Below, one piece after another: positions 51,006-63,106 of a stretch of DNA of 64,000 nt; positions within the stretch are counted from its first letter, which is position 1, and every line of letters begins with the position of its first letter. The stretch spans positions 11,007,603 through 11,071,602 of the forward strand of contig CM060852.1 in assembly GCA_030737835.1 (NCBI GenBank), read 5' to 3'. The translations under genes were made by a program, and so were the position numbers. The DNA comes from Acorus gramineus. Taxonomy: Eukaryota; Streptophyta; Magnoliopsida; Acorales; Acoraceae. A model generated the notes under the pieces. That model ran no database searches. It saw only the letters and a program-made list of their open reading frames with translations, and was not told the origin of the DNA.

Positions 51006-52560
51006 GCCATAGAAAGATCCCATCCATCACCCACACCCCCTCCTCCCCCCTCTTCCACTATGCTTACACTAGTTCATGTCACATGACAGTGTGTGTATGT
51101 GCACTAATTAATTGATGGTCCCATTCATTAATATTACCAACTCTAATTATGCTGTCAATCCACACTTGTACTTGCATAAGGTCTTCTGCACAATGTGGTC
51201 CGGGTTCTGCTTGGTGGGGTGACCTAAATTTTCTGTATGTGAAATTGTTGATATGATGTGATCTACCTTTTCAATAATGTTAAAACCAATCTGGCATTTT
51301 AGGCTTACTTTTTCATTGGAAAGATAAATAGGTTATGGTGGTCTGCATAGAAATTTGAAAGCAGTGTATGTTACTGCTACTAGCCTTATCAAGCAATATA
51401 ATATTCTCCTGTTTGGGTAGCGGAATATGAGAGGAATGGAAAGAAATATAGAAGAATAAGTTTATAAAACTATTTGTTTGCAAATAATATGTGAGTCGTT
51501 ATGTTAGAATATGTAGGAATAAACTTATATTTTTGTATTCAAGTTCTCCTTGAAAATGTGTTATTCCATCCAATCAATTTCATTGATATAATTGTGTTTT
51601 ACTATCAAATCAATTATCATCATCTCTTATAAATCAGCGGGCTGTAGGTCCACAAGTCAAATTATTTTTTCACCTTTTATAAATCTGGTATAATAATTTA
51701 TTCTAGAATAGTTATAAACCCTAGATTGACTTATGTCTTTATTCAAAAGACATCTGAAACCCATCTTTATAGTTGTGGAGGAATTGGAATTAACAATCAC
51801 TGAATACATAGTGGGATTGTTGTTGTGAGATGTGGATTGTGTTATGTGAACCCTTCTTCATCTCTCTGAGTCAAATCACTTGGAACCGGTCTTAGAATAT
51901 CCAGCCGACTATCCCTTATTCTCGTCTAGAAGAGGTGGTGGGTGTGGAATAGGGTTATTCCATGCAAGTCTATCCCCTGTTTTTGACTTGAATAATTAAA
52001 AAGAAGAATCATCAGATCCGGGCAGCTCTGTAAAGTGACCAGAACTGGTTCCTTATTCTTCGGTTGGTGTGAATTGTACAATTCAAACACACTTGATTGA
52101 TCTTTAATTAAATAGAGTATGACTTATCCGTGGTGAATCAGAATATGAAGTCATTTTATATAGATTGGTGGTAACATGACAAACGACAACATGAATGTGT
52201 AATTTGGCCAAAACATGAGACAAATATGTATGAACACTAATATTCTTTTTCCATAACCAGTGCATGTACTGTTGTTATTCCTGTCGTTTCTTTGGAGTTT
52301 TTATGGGGCATCAAAAAACAAACGCGCAAAACATTTGAGTACTTTTTTTAGTATTATTATTCCTTTTTTTTTTTCTTCAGGATGAAATCATTTCTTTATA
52401 TCAAGAGTGTCTTTCGTGACTGATCTTATAATCAAACCAAAAAAGCTATCCATCTACCTTGCTTGTTTGGTAATATTTAATCTATGTAGTTTTTCATTTA
52501 AAATAAAACAATCATCATCATCTTATTCTGTTTTTTAAATAAAAAAAATTCTCTCAAATT

Positions 52561-52851
52561 TATTTCATCTTCATCCCACTTATTTATCAGAATCCACGGT
52601 AACTGTAAAACAATCACAACCGTCGAAACTTATGGGTTTGTGTTCTATATATTATTACACGATCAACGAAAGAACCGGTTAAACATTAATAATGATATTG
52701 TTTATTCCATCTTAATCCCACTTATTTACCAGAATCCGTGATAAGTGTAAAACAATCACAACCTTCGAAACCTATGGATTTGTGTTCTGAACACTTGTAT
52801 TATTATACGATCAACGGAAGAACCGGTCAAACATCAATAATGATATTGAAA
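52561..52851 (+). repeat. Tandem duplication, two copies of about 145 bases
   Basis: Both copies contain 'aatccc/catccc', 'acttattta', 'cagaatcc', 'gtaaaacaatcacaacc', 'cgatcaacg', 'gaagaaccgg' or 'gaaagaaccgg', and end 'aataatgatattg'. The divergence is roughly 10%, plus a short indel. It is non-coding. Confidence 0.8.
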
Positions 52852-54052
52852 TTCTTCTGTCAACCATAACCCAACCTCAATTTATTTAAACGGTCCACAA
52901 AATAAATTTAATTTTATCAAAGATTACAGAGGGTGCTCGAAAAATCAATGCAAGAAAAATTAATAATTGGATTATACACCTCTACATGAACTAATTATCT
53001 AATTGAAACTTCAACTCAACCCCTTCAAACTACACATTATCCAATTAAAATATGATGATGTTGGGGATAATTCGACGTGCATCTAATGAGTGAAAAAAAC
53101 ATGCATTTTTTTGTTTTCTAAAACATGCATATTTATTTAATGAAATATTCATTTTAATAAAAATAAAATATGTATGGTATAATATTGCTTGTTTTCTTCA
53201 TGGCTGTAAATAAGAACTTCATCACCCATAAAAATAAAACGCACAACGAGAGATGAAATCTGAGTCTTTTTGTGATGTTGTGATTGAGTAACAAATAACT
53301 AGAGAAAAATATAACGGATAATGTTATATACAACCCAGGTTATTATCTATAATATTTCATTATAAAATTATATATTTTTATAAAGTGAGATATATATTTC
53401 AATAAATTATTTACACTCAATAGTAATTTTGGAGAAGTAATCTATGATTTTATGAAATTTTTTATCTCAAATGATAATAATTTTGGAGAGCGAAACAAAA
53501 ATTTAAAAGGATTAGAATCATTGTATAACAAATTCCCATAATTAATATATAAGGATAGATAACTTTTTTTTTTTTTAATCACAAAGAAGATTTTTTCATG
53601 GAAGAAAATTATAGAGAAAAGGATTTTTTTAATATGTTTTGGTGTTGAATCTTAAAAGATCTTATTATAGACAAAATAATAATTATCACATCCATTTGAA
53701 TTTGAATACAGTTAAAAACGGAAAGAACATCAATTATAATGATCACATTATTATTCAAACGGTCAAAATAAGAATAGTATTGATATTATTCAAATTCAAA
53801 CAACTTCACATTAAATTTGGATCATATTTCCACCACTGCATGTGTGGTGTAAACACAAAACATGATAAACATAATAGCAGGAGCAACCAAAAAATAAAAA
53901 TAAAACAAAAGAAGAGACACATGAAAAACCACCTACTTCGATAAATTCACAAAACATTATACTATATGAAACATTAAGTCCACCATCAAATTAAACATAG
54001 ATCCCTCATATGAGATGGGGAAGAAAAACAGAGTAAAAAACAAAAAGAAAAA

Positions 54053-54407
54053 TCAGGGCTTCTTCTCCTGAGTATAGATGTAATCAATATGAGCAGTAAG
54101 TGTTCGTCTCATCAGACACTCCTCCTCACCCACACCTTCACAAACATCTTCCACCCCCTTCACATTAACCTCTTCAACTTCCTATACAAAATATAAAAAA
54201 AGATCAAATCTTTACATACCCAATGAAGTAAACATCAAGACCCAATCCAGAAAAGATGAGAAAGATTGGATTTTGAGGGGGAGGAGGAGAAGTAGTATAT
54301 ACCTCTTGTTGGGTCATCTGTGAGAGGGAAGGACCCGCACGTGCGGCGCTGGTGAGTGACACGAATAGGAGGAGAGAAATCACAAACAGAGCTGTGTATT
54401 TCGACAT
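54053..54407 (-). CDS. PSK: Phytosulfokine precursor (PSK)
   Basis: The two exons are 54407-54303 and 54181-54053, with a GT-AG intron between (GAG|GTATAT and TATAG|GAAG). They give 77 residues. Residues 1-23 are a signal peptide ([20 protein letters not shown] then AARA). Near the C-terminus is the diagnostic peptide YIYTQ, preceded by Asp as in known precursors ([10 protein letters not shown]) and followed by a short Lys-rich tail. Two conserved Cys lie in the CEGVGEEEC region just upstream. After sulfation of the two Tyr residues in the secretory pathway and cleavage, the pentapeptide acts outside the cell on LRR receptor kinases, promoting growth and modulating immunity. The YIYTQ-encoding exon lacks an ATG of its own. 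A TTTATAGT word 75 bases upstream may be the TATA box. Confidence 0.95.
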
Positions 54408-54409
54408 TA

Positions 54410-57400
54410 TTTTCTTTCGGTTTTCGAGAGAGAGAGAGGGGTTGTGTTGTTGGAGAAGAAAAGGTGGGAAATTAGGGACTATAAATTGGAGTTGTGAAGA
54501 AGAGGGGATCCCTCAGCAATAAAAATATATTAGAGCTTTGCCCAATAAAAATAATTTAATTGCATGTTGTGTGTGAATATGATACAAACGAGGGTGAGAG
54601 ATTGTGCTGTATCTTTGTCAACTTTAAATATAAAGTTTTTGTCAACGTGTTTTTATAATAAAATTAAAATTTTTGAATATTTGGGTGACACTTTAGGCGC
54701 GTATAATAAGTATAATTCGAGAACCTTTTCATTAAATGCAATTTCTTACACGGTTCTTATCACTGGCAATGATGACGAGAGGATACGTCATTATTATTTT
54801 TGGTAGGGGTATTCATTAATTTTTAGAAAAAATCGAACTAGCAAACATTTATGAAAAAAAAAAAAATCTTTGTAAAATTGTTAAATTTTTTCGTGTTCCT
54901 ATCTTATTTGATAATATTTATTTTAGTCCTTATAACTAATCAGATGTGTGGTTAATCCTAACCATGCATGATAAATTACTATTATACCATTTTAAAATTT
55001 ATTTTCTTTGTTAGAAAAAATCGATACAACTCCCTAAAAATTAATGAAAATCGAAAAAAGTCCTTGTGAAATTTGAAAATCATCTTAACTCCTTGAAATC
55101 TTCTAAAAATCATAAAAAAATCCATGTGATTATCTAAAAATATATACTGATTTATTTAAATTTTATTAAATAAATTATAGTTTTATAGTCAATGTGTTAT
55201 GCTTTTTATTGTTAGTAATTTTAAGTTAAGAATGTATTATAGAATTTTGATTTGGTTTTTAAATTTTTTTCTCTACTGATTTTGTAATGGAGTTAATGAA
55301 ACTCCCTGATTTTGTTCAGTCTCTGTAATGAGATTGAAGAGGGAAAAATGTTAAAAAATGACTCAATTTTGTAGATCAATTGAGGTTCGACGGATTTTTT
55401 TTTTTTTTTACAGATGAGGATGACATTTCAAGACATGAGGATGTTGAAAAATAACGGGGGTATTTTTGTCTTACACAAGAACTAAATCTAATTTTATAAA
55501 GTTTGTAGGGACAGAATCCAATTTTAGTAAATTTCTGAGCACTTATTTCAATATACTCTTGACCAGGGGAGTAAATTCGTTAACCATATGCACTTTATGG
55601 GGATCTAGGATGATTTTCTGATTTTAGAAGAACTTTTTGTGATTTCAAAAAGATTTCAGTGAGTTAAAAAGATTTTTCCCTAATTTTTATGATTAATCCA
55701 CATCAGTTGTATTCACAAAATTATTCATAAGTTTTTATTGAATAATGTTATGTATAGTTTTATTTTCAGCTCTAATTTCAATCAATACTCATTTTTTATT
55801 CTTAAAAATTTTTGTAACTCATTTAATAAAATATATGTTTTTATAAAAAATGAAGCGTATACTTCAATGATTTGCATAGATGCATATATTGAAAATGTAA
55901 ATTTTTTTTATTGAAACATATACCTCGTTAATGTGAGTATATGTTCCGTTAATTTTCTATCAACGTGTATAGGAATGGAATTAAGCCTATATAAAAAAAA
56001 AAATGCATGTAACAACACTCTTTTTTATTACTTGTTATTTAATAGCTGTTTTTATATACATGTGCAACTGTGTATCTATATGTATTTTGTTGGACGAAAA
56101 TGTAATTAGAAAAGCTTTGCAACTTGGATACAGGCATACAACAAACTTGATTGTTTTTGTTTAATTCCCTCCCTTAATATAGGAAATTATTAAAGTCTAC
56201 CTATTCTCTAATAGCATTGTATATGTAACAAAAATTTAACATTAATACAAACTATAGTTACCAAAAAAGCATAGTTACATACAATTTATCATGTACATAT
56301 GCCTCATTAGGAGGATCAGCCGGACTGTGGGGGTATGAACGATGTTGGGTAATTTAGTCTTTTGTGTCTCTATATGTTCAATCCTTAAGCATTGTTTAAT
56401 TTGAGAACAAGGCCCATAATAAATGAGAATCAGTTGGAATAGTCTCACAATTAATCAGAATAATCTCAAAATGGTTTATCGTCTGGGTCTACAAAGATTT
56501 AGAAAGATAGTTGCATGATATTGTTATGAGCAAAAGATAACCATGTTGATGAGAAAATATAAGATCTTGTATAAATATCTTTGTTACAATGAATCAATTC
56601 ATTCTTTACTTTGTCAATGTAAGCTTTTAATTAGTTGAACCACACTGCTCTATTAATTACTTTGTCAACGTAAGCTTTTAATTACAGTGTTCTATTGTGT
56701 AGTTGCTTTTGCATTTCTTATTTTATTAAAAAATTTAAAACTTGAAGAAAATATTTAAATTCAATTCAATAACTATTTGAAGAAGTAGAGTTTAAAATGC
56801 ATTGCCAAATGACAACTAGAGCGACATTAAACAGACATGTATGGGTAGAATGTTATTGTCCATAATTTTAGAGATCGATTTGAATCGAACATGACATATT
56901 GTGATTGATCCCTTTTAACTGTGTTTGATATTTATCATGTTTCAAAGTGAATAGTTAATTGAACTCAATTGATGTGGTAATGTGCAATGGCACTGGCATT
57001 TTTATTTTCTTTTATGCTTGCTTGATCAATTTGTTCATCTCCTTTTCTCTGATCATAATTAAGACGTATAACCTCCATGTATTTATATGTTATGGCAACA
57101 TAAATTTTTTTAAAGCGAATGTTGTATTAGTTAGGTGTTTGTTAAAGATCTTCCAACATTCAATTTTCCTAGACCATGGTTCAAGTTTACTATTTGAAGT
57201 AGTTGATGAGTTTCTCACTCTTTTTCCACATTTAAAAAAATCTGTCAACCACTACATATATAGTTTAATTATTTATAAACAAATTAACTGCACAATTCAA
57301 TAATGGCAATAATTTTAATCAATAACTAACACAAATATAGGACCAATGAATTTGACAGATTATATAAGAGTGAATTTTTTTGGTTCAATTAGTAAACTAT

Positions 57401-57815
57401 AAGAGTTGTTTGATAGAGATGCCCGAACTGTTTTACAGGTGAAGTGGCTTATATTAAGAAGTTGACAAAAATCAATATGACAATAAACAATTAATGGAAT
57501 TTAAATTTTATATATATATATATATATAAGGAAGTCACTGAAAACAGATCATTTGGTTAATATTGCTGAAATAGTTTATCAATTATCATAATTAGCATCC
57601 TTCTTTTTTTTGGCAAAACTAAAAGGAAAAAAAAATCATTCTCATCATAATGTCATATATAGTATAAATCGAAATATCTTGAGATTGCTTATGTATGTTG
57701 GTTTCCATTTGTTTATAGTTATAGAGGGAAATTAGTTAGAGCGTTCTATTTGGATGACCATATGGACATATTTGATAGTTTTACATGTTTTTTTAAAATA
57801 ATATTCTATTTAATT
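54410..57815. other. AT-rich spacer left of the viral insertion
   Basis: No gene is supported. It includes the second copy of the dispersed repeat (55740-56012). A stretch near 56270-56700 has 'tataaata' and a duplicated 'actttgtcaAYgtaagcttttaattA' word (56617 and 56662), which may be an old LTR piece. Nothing else can be named. Confidence 0.45.
55740..56012 (+). repeat. Dispersed AT-rich repeat, copy 2
   Basis: It matches 770-1015 through 'cctcgttaatgtgagtat', 'ttttctatcaacg', 'ggaattaagcctata' (compare 'gaaacttaaattgggtctgg'), the A-run and the terminal 'gtaacaacactc'. See the copy-1 entry. Confidence 0.45.
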
Positions 57816-57835
57816 ATGTCTGTGGTCACCATGTT
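57816..57835 (+). repeat. Left 20-base direct repeat flanking the viral insertion
   Basis: ATGTCTGTGGTCACCATGTT occurs here and at 63793-63812, exactly outside the viral sequence. The last three bases are shared with viral sequence. I read it as a target-site duplication or a staggered-break fill-in. Confidence 0.85.
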
Positions 57836-58701
57836 ATATTTAGCCCACCATTTTGTGTATACGTCCCTCTTGAGGTGAGGAGGAAATCTTTTTTCTACCT
57901 GGAAATCCCATTGGAGGATCCATGGTATCCCTGTCTGATTGTGGTATTGTAATAAATCAATATTATTTTGGGGGTTTAACTCTTCCTGTTCCATATGAGT
58001 TTGGATACCTTCTGGTAAATTTTTCCATCAGCACCAAATACTTGCCACCAGGAGTAAAACCAAGTTGGAATGTTGGCTTGGCAGACAAAATGGATAAACC
58101 AAGAATGTTTTAGGACACAATTTTGAACTAATAGTACATTTTCCCAAGCTTTTTGATAATCCCAATAGTTATAGTAGTTGGGTCTGATCATTGATTTTTG
58201 GAATCGCCTAGAAGCATTGGGGTTCTTGTCCCAGTTTCTTAAGGTTAATATCTTTTGGATGCATAGTTTAGAGTATGAGATCTCTAAGGTGTTTTTATTT
58301 TTATAGTGGTGCACAATCCTGGCACTGTTTGTTTCTAAAAGGATATTTTCATAATAATCAGGATTTTTCCCTATCATTTCAGGGATATAAAAATGATAAC
58401 CAGTACCAGAATGGTCATCTTTGGGAAAGTATATCTTGATAAGTTCTGCTATTTCTTTGTCTGCTTCAGATTTCTCAATAGAGAATAGTGGTACAGAGGT
58501 TTTGAATTCATAATTGCTTTGTGATTCTGGGGATGCTATTTCAGCAAGTACGGCAAATTGATTTTGATTTTCAAAGAGATTTTCTTCCTTAACCTCTGGC
58601 TTTATGAGGTTTACAGAAGGTCTTGAGCTCTCAATTCTTAGGGTCCTTTGTGGAAGGATCTTTGCCTTCTTCTTTTGGTCCATTTCCCTGCAAGAATTCA
58701 C
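57833..58701 (-). pseudogene. Viral ORF2, 5' part, frameshifted and truncated
   Basis: This overlaps the end of the polyprotein in another frame, starting at a Met at 58701 or 58683. It codes for about 285 residues of an unknown protein rich in Lys, Asn and Tyr. A frame change near 58015 separates the main part (to 57976) from a continuation containing QYHNQTGIPW and EKRFPPHLKRD. The frame stops at the insertion's left edge, in the KWWAKYN region. The missing remainder is in the plus-strand copy at 62662-63106. I know this type of ORF from plant endogenous pararetroviruses but not its function. Confidence 0.65.
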
Positions 58702-61700
58702 GTGAGAGATAATCAGGAAGACTATTAAAGTCCCCTTTAATATATTCTATGTCAAAATCATAAATCCTAATAATGCTTGCCATCTAGCAAAAATTTGTTT
58801 CGAAGCAAGATTTTTTACATCTTTTTCAAGTACATATTTTGCCGAGCTACAATCTATCCTTAAGAGGAACTTTTGGTTTAAAATGTCCCCTTGGAATTTG
58901 GTTATGCAATTAACTATGGCAAGGATCTCCTTTTTTATTGTGGAATACTTTCTTTGAGCTTCATTCCACGTCCCTGAAGTAAATCTTACTAATTGTTCTT
59001 TGTTATCAATCCTTTGTTTCAGTATTCCTCCATATCCTATGTCAGAGGCATCAGTTTCTATGATTTTTGGTGCATTGGGGCTTGCTATATTCAAGCATGG
59101 CAACTGCTTTACTTTCCCTTTAATCCTTTGGACTGCATGGGTATGTTCTATGGTCCAAGGTGTAGGATTTTTCTTTAGTCTGTTGGACAAAAGCTTTCTG
59201 TCCAAAGCAACATTTTTATAAAAGTCTGAGACATAGTTGAGACAACCAAGAAACCTTTGAAGTTGTTTTTTATCTTTCATGTAATCCGGGAATTTGTCTG
59301 CAAAATCTATTACCCTTTTTATGGGTGTAATATCATTTCCCGAGATTTTATATCCTAGAAATTGAACTGTGGTCTGGAAGAGTTTTATCTTTTTGGCAGA
59401 TACTACCAGACCATTTTGTTTTACTATTTTAAGAAAGATATTCAGATGTTTCCAATGTTTATCTATGTTCTCAGAAAATATTAATACGTCATCAATATAG
59501 ACAATGGAAAAGGATCCATAAGGATTAAATATTTCATTCATTATGTTTTGAAATTCCGAGGGTGCATTTTTTAGCCCAAAAGGTAAAACATTCCACTCAT
59601 AATGCCCAAATGGCACTGTAAATGCAGTCTTATATCTATCTTCCTCTTTTATCTGGATTTGCCAGAATCCTGATTTAAGGTCAAATTTAGAAAAATTTTG
59701 GAATTATAGACCCTCTTGATCAGATCTTGCTTATTGGGGATAGGATACCTGATCCACTGGAGAACTTTATTTAATGGCTTGTAATTTATGACAAGTCTTG
59801 GTACTCCCCTTTCTAACTCTGCGGCTTTCTCTACATAGAAAGCTGCACAGCTCCAAGGTGAGGAGCTCTTCCTAATAAGGTTTTTTGCAAGTAGCTGGGA
59901 TACTTCCTCTTTGCAGATCTCAAGGAGCCTATTATTCATTTGGATAGGCCTGGCTTTTGTGGGGATGTTTTCTTCATTAAAGTCTTTGATGTATGGTAGA
60001 CTTACCATATGCTTTTTCTTATGCCAGAAGGCAGAGGGAAGGTCTGAACAGGCCTCATTTTCAATAGTTTTTTGAAAATCAGAGACCTTCTTTTGGAAAA
60101 TGGGACTACTAATTTGCTCAGATGTCTTCTGGAACCTGATCTCTTCAGAGAGCTCATTAATAAACTTTTCTTTGTATTCTAAGGCCTGTCTAAGCTGGTT
60201 GAGAAAAGATAGCTTTGGTGTAGCACAAAATTTGTATAAAATATTTTTCCCATTTTGGGTGGCATGGATGCCTTCAGTATCAACCGAGAAGGGCTTTATC
60301 ATATTTATGAAGGGGGTTCCTAGGATGACACCCTGACGAAGATCTTTTACTAAAAGGAACGATGTCTTTAAACATGATCCTTTATTACAAACATGGACAT
60401 CTGGTATCTTATAATTAATCTTTAGGCTCTCCCCATTGGCAGTGTTTATACCATGGGTAGTCTTTTCAAAGTATCTTGAAGGGATCAATCCTTCCCTAAT
60501 GCAGTTCATATCTGCCCCAGTGTCAATAAGGGCTTTGTATTTTAAAGAAAATGTCTTAATTTTTAGGAGAACTTCAACATTCCATTTTTGTTTTGTATAT
60601 CTTTCGAGAGAGCTAATAAATTCTTCTTCTTCTTCAGGTTGCTCTCTGATAGGTTCTTCATTATCAGAATTTTCATTGTTTTCCCCTGATTTTGGGATGG
60701 ATTCAAGGTATGTAACCCTGTCTCTAAGGTCCTTGATTTCTTTTTTCATATCAATTTGTTCTTTTCTTAGTTCCCCTATAGTCACCCTTTTGGGTTTTTC
60801 AGATTCTAATCTTTGAATTACCTCTTTATAAGAGTATTTTTCCTTATTCTCTTCTTGAGTCTGACTGATAGGGGTTTTTATTAAACTGATATATTTTTCT
60901 AATTGTCGTTTCTTTTCGACAGGATTCTCAATAGAATCAATAGTATCTAAAACGAACTGTTCTTGGACTGAAAGGACCATTAGGCCATCTGTGTCTGAGG
61001 ATGAATCATAGGATTCAAGATCACAACAGTCACAGCCACAATTTTCAGACTCAGAATCCTGTTCTTCTAAGTTTTGTATAGATTCTTTATTTTTCATTTT
61101 TCTACTAAAGCATTTATTGGCATAGTGTCCTTTCTGCTTGCATTTGAAGCAGGTAGGAGGACTAGAGGTGCTGGGTTTCCTTTTGGGGAACCGCTTTCTG
61201 GGTTTTTGGACATGAGTTCTATTTGAGTTATAATATCTTCTCTCAGGAGGTCTTTTATTATAAGAATGTTTGGTATTCCTTTTCCGGGATCTAGAGGGAC
61301 TCTTAATGTCTTCCTTCTGATACCCGAACTGGTAGCAGAAGTCTCCAAGTTCTCTCTTGGAAGTCAAATGTTGATTTTTGAGCTGATTCTTTATCTTCAG
61401 ATCATTGCAAAGAGCCAGACCTATCAGGTTTATTTTTTGTATAAGCTCTCCGAATGTTATGACGGAGTAAGGGATATGTCCCCCATATTCTTGACGAAGG
61501 TTGTTTCTAACCCTTTCAGCGAAGAGCTTGGGTAGCCCAGAGACAAACTTTTCTTTCCAAATATCACTGCTTGAATTGTCTATCCTATAAATTTGTGATA
61601 AAAATGTGTCCTTATACCATCTAAAATCAGATAAGGTTGGACACCTAAGATTTATAAGCTGTTCTCTAATCCTGTCAGCAGTGTCACTATGGCTGCCAAC

Positions 61701-61757
61701 AAAATGTTTAAATATAGTGAGAACTAAAGTAGTGACAATATCAGGCTCTGATACCAC
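58631..61757 (-). pseudogene. Viral polyprotein: capsid/zinc knuckle, protease, reverse transcriptase, RNase H
   Basis: The first segment (61757-59649, 702 codons) has a capsid-like region (WKEKFVSGLP, residues 67-76), basic stretches and a CCHC knuckle CFKCKQKGHYANKC (203-216). A Cys cluster CGCDCC (240-245), an acidic/coiled region (310-380), the protease ALIDTGADMN (409-418) and the start of the RT follow. A one-base shift near 59690, in a T-run, moves the frame. The second segment (to 58747) has RT palm YIDDVLIFS and RNase H ETDASDIGYGG. Another shift near 58770 precedes the last 45 or so codons, ending at 58631. The first codon of the open frame is GTG inside the primer site, and no ATG lies in frame between there and the next upstream stop. 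The true start is unknown. Confidence 0.85.
61745..61756 (-). other. Met-tRNA primer-binding site
   Basis: The minus strand reads TGGTATCAGAGC, complementary to the 3' end of plant initiator Met-tRNA, the primer used by Caulimoviridae and many LTR elements. It lies at the very start of the polyprotein's open frame. The plus-strand copy ends at the same place: 'aaaagtgg' at 63781-63788 then non-viral sequence. Confidence 0.9.
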
Positions 61758-61770
61758 TTTTATAACAAAA

Positions 61771-62661
61771 ACTTTTAAGACAATAAATTCTTTAGAGAGT
61801 CACTCTTAATACAAAAAGGTTTTAGACCAAATTCTTTTTAGAGAGGGGTTTTTTTTTTTTTTTTTTTTTTTTTTTATATTTAATTAACAGGAAACAGATA
61901 GAAACTGAAAAGACTTATATTATTAAACATGCATAAACCATATTACATAGCAACATGTATAATACATAGAACATAGGCTCATAGGCTTACAGAAAAGAAA
62001 ACTTACAACTCTGGGATTGAGAAGGATATCTCCCTCTTTTGCCCAATCTTCTATGTTACAAAGTACTCTGGGTTTTTTGGTGGATTTTTTGGTAGAGGGT
62101 TCTTGTGGACTTGGTTTTTTCGCCGATGCCCTCCTTCGACTAACTTGCCTCCTTTTTATAGGCAAAGCTTGCGGACTTCAAAGGGTTTGGAATCCGTGGC
62201 AAAGCTTGCGGACTTCAAAGGGTTTGGAATCCGTGGTCATTCTTCCTTGAGTGACTTCTTGTCCTCTTCTGGTGTCATCTTTAAGTCATTTCTTCTTTTT
62301 CTTTTTTGTCATGCGCCTTTTGTCATGCGCTCCCGTGACTGTCCTTTTTGAACCCGTGAGTTGCTAGGGTCTTCTGGATTCTTCTTCCTGTTATATATTA
62401 TCTTATATTATTTTATTATTATCTCTTCTCTCTCTTTTTTTTTATCCTTCAGCTGGATCAAACTCGTCTTCAGGAAAATCTGAGGGTATGTTTTCAAGCC
62501 CTTGGGAGTCATTGTCTGTATTTTGAGAATCACAATCTTCTGGCCTTTGAGAGTCATCTTCTAACCCTTGTTGGGTCCCTCCCGGACCTCGAGAGCTGGT
62601 TGCCATTGTGGTTGAGGGCTTGTCTCCTTTGAACATCTTGAACATGTGCTCATATGCCTTT
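61771..62661 (-). repeat. Left arm of the viral inverted repeat (leader and ORF2 end)
   Basis: It pairs with 62887-63786 in opposite orientation. It covers the end of ORF2 (62661-62442; GDKPSTTMATSSRGPGGTQQ, then an acidic tail DEFDPAEG), the promoter with two 37-base repeats, and the transcribed leader with a T-run of about 29. Confidence 0.9.
62154..62160 (-). promoter_or_regulatory. Viral TATA box, minus-strand copy
   Basis: The minus strand reads CCTATAAAAAGGAGG. Two 37-base repeats beginning 'ccacggattccaaacccttt' lie directly upstream, as an enhancer would. The expected start is near 62130, about 370 bases before the primer site. Confidence 0.65.
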
Positions 62662-63106
62662 GATCCTCCAATGGGATTTCCAGGTAGAAAAAAGATTTCC
62701 TCCTCACCTCAAGAGGGACATATACACAAAATGGTGGGCTAAATATAACCCACAGAAAATTTTATCTGGTTATAAATTACCAATTTATGGAAGGCCACGA
62801 GAAGATAGTTATGAAACTGTCAAAGCAAGCCTTATTGGAGAATACACTAAAAGATTCCCAAATTTGAGCCAGGAATCCATTGCACTAAAGGCATATGAGC
62901 ACATGTTCAAGATGTTCAAAGGAGACAAGCCCTCAACCACAATGGCAACCAGCTCTCGAGGTCCGGGGGGGACCCAACAAGGGTTAGAAGATGACTCTCA
63001 AAGGCCAGAAGATTGTGATTCTCAAAATACAGACAATGACTCCCAAGGGCTTGAAAACATACCCTCAGATTTTCCTGAAGACGAGTTTGATCCAGCTGAA
63101 GGATAA
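62662..63106 (+). pseudogene. Viral ORF2, middle and 3' part (plus-strand copy)
   Basis: The open frame runs from the junction through EKRFPPHLKRDIYTKWWAKY, a GRPREDSYETVKASLIGEY region and GDKPSTTMATSSRG to an acidic end DEFDPAEG and stop. It supplies the part missing at the left edge but lacks the N-terminal half. The ATG at 62654 is created by the junction and is not the native start. Confidence 0.75.

Larger units (their letters stand above)
46210..54050. other. Long spacer with repeats and a few exon-like pieces
   Basis: No gene is supported by a convincing frame. It contains a 57-base triple repeat (47939-48109), a 60-base exon-like segment (48612-48671), a SINE-like fragment (50366-50470), a GC-rich inverted repeat (50878-51005), a Tourist-like area from 51410 and a tandem duplication (52561-52851). 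The rest is AT-rich. Confidence 0.5.

Noticed and set aside
61923-62165. Basic 80-residue open frame in the viral leader (present in both arms)
   Set aside because: It starts at a TTG overlapping the TATA box, so most of it would precede or straddle the transcript start. It is kept only as leader sequence.
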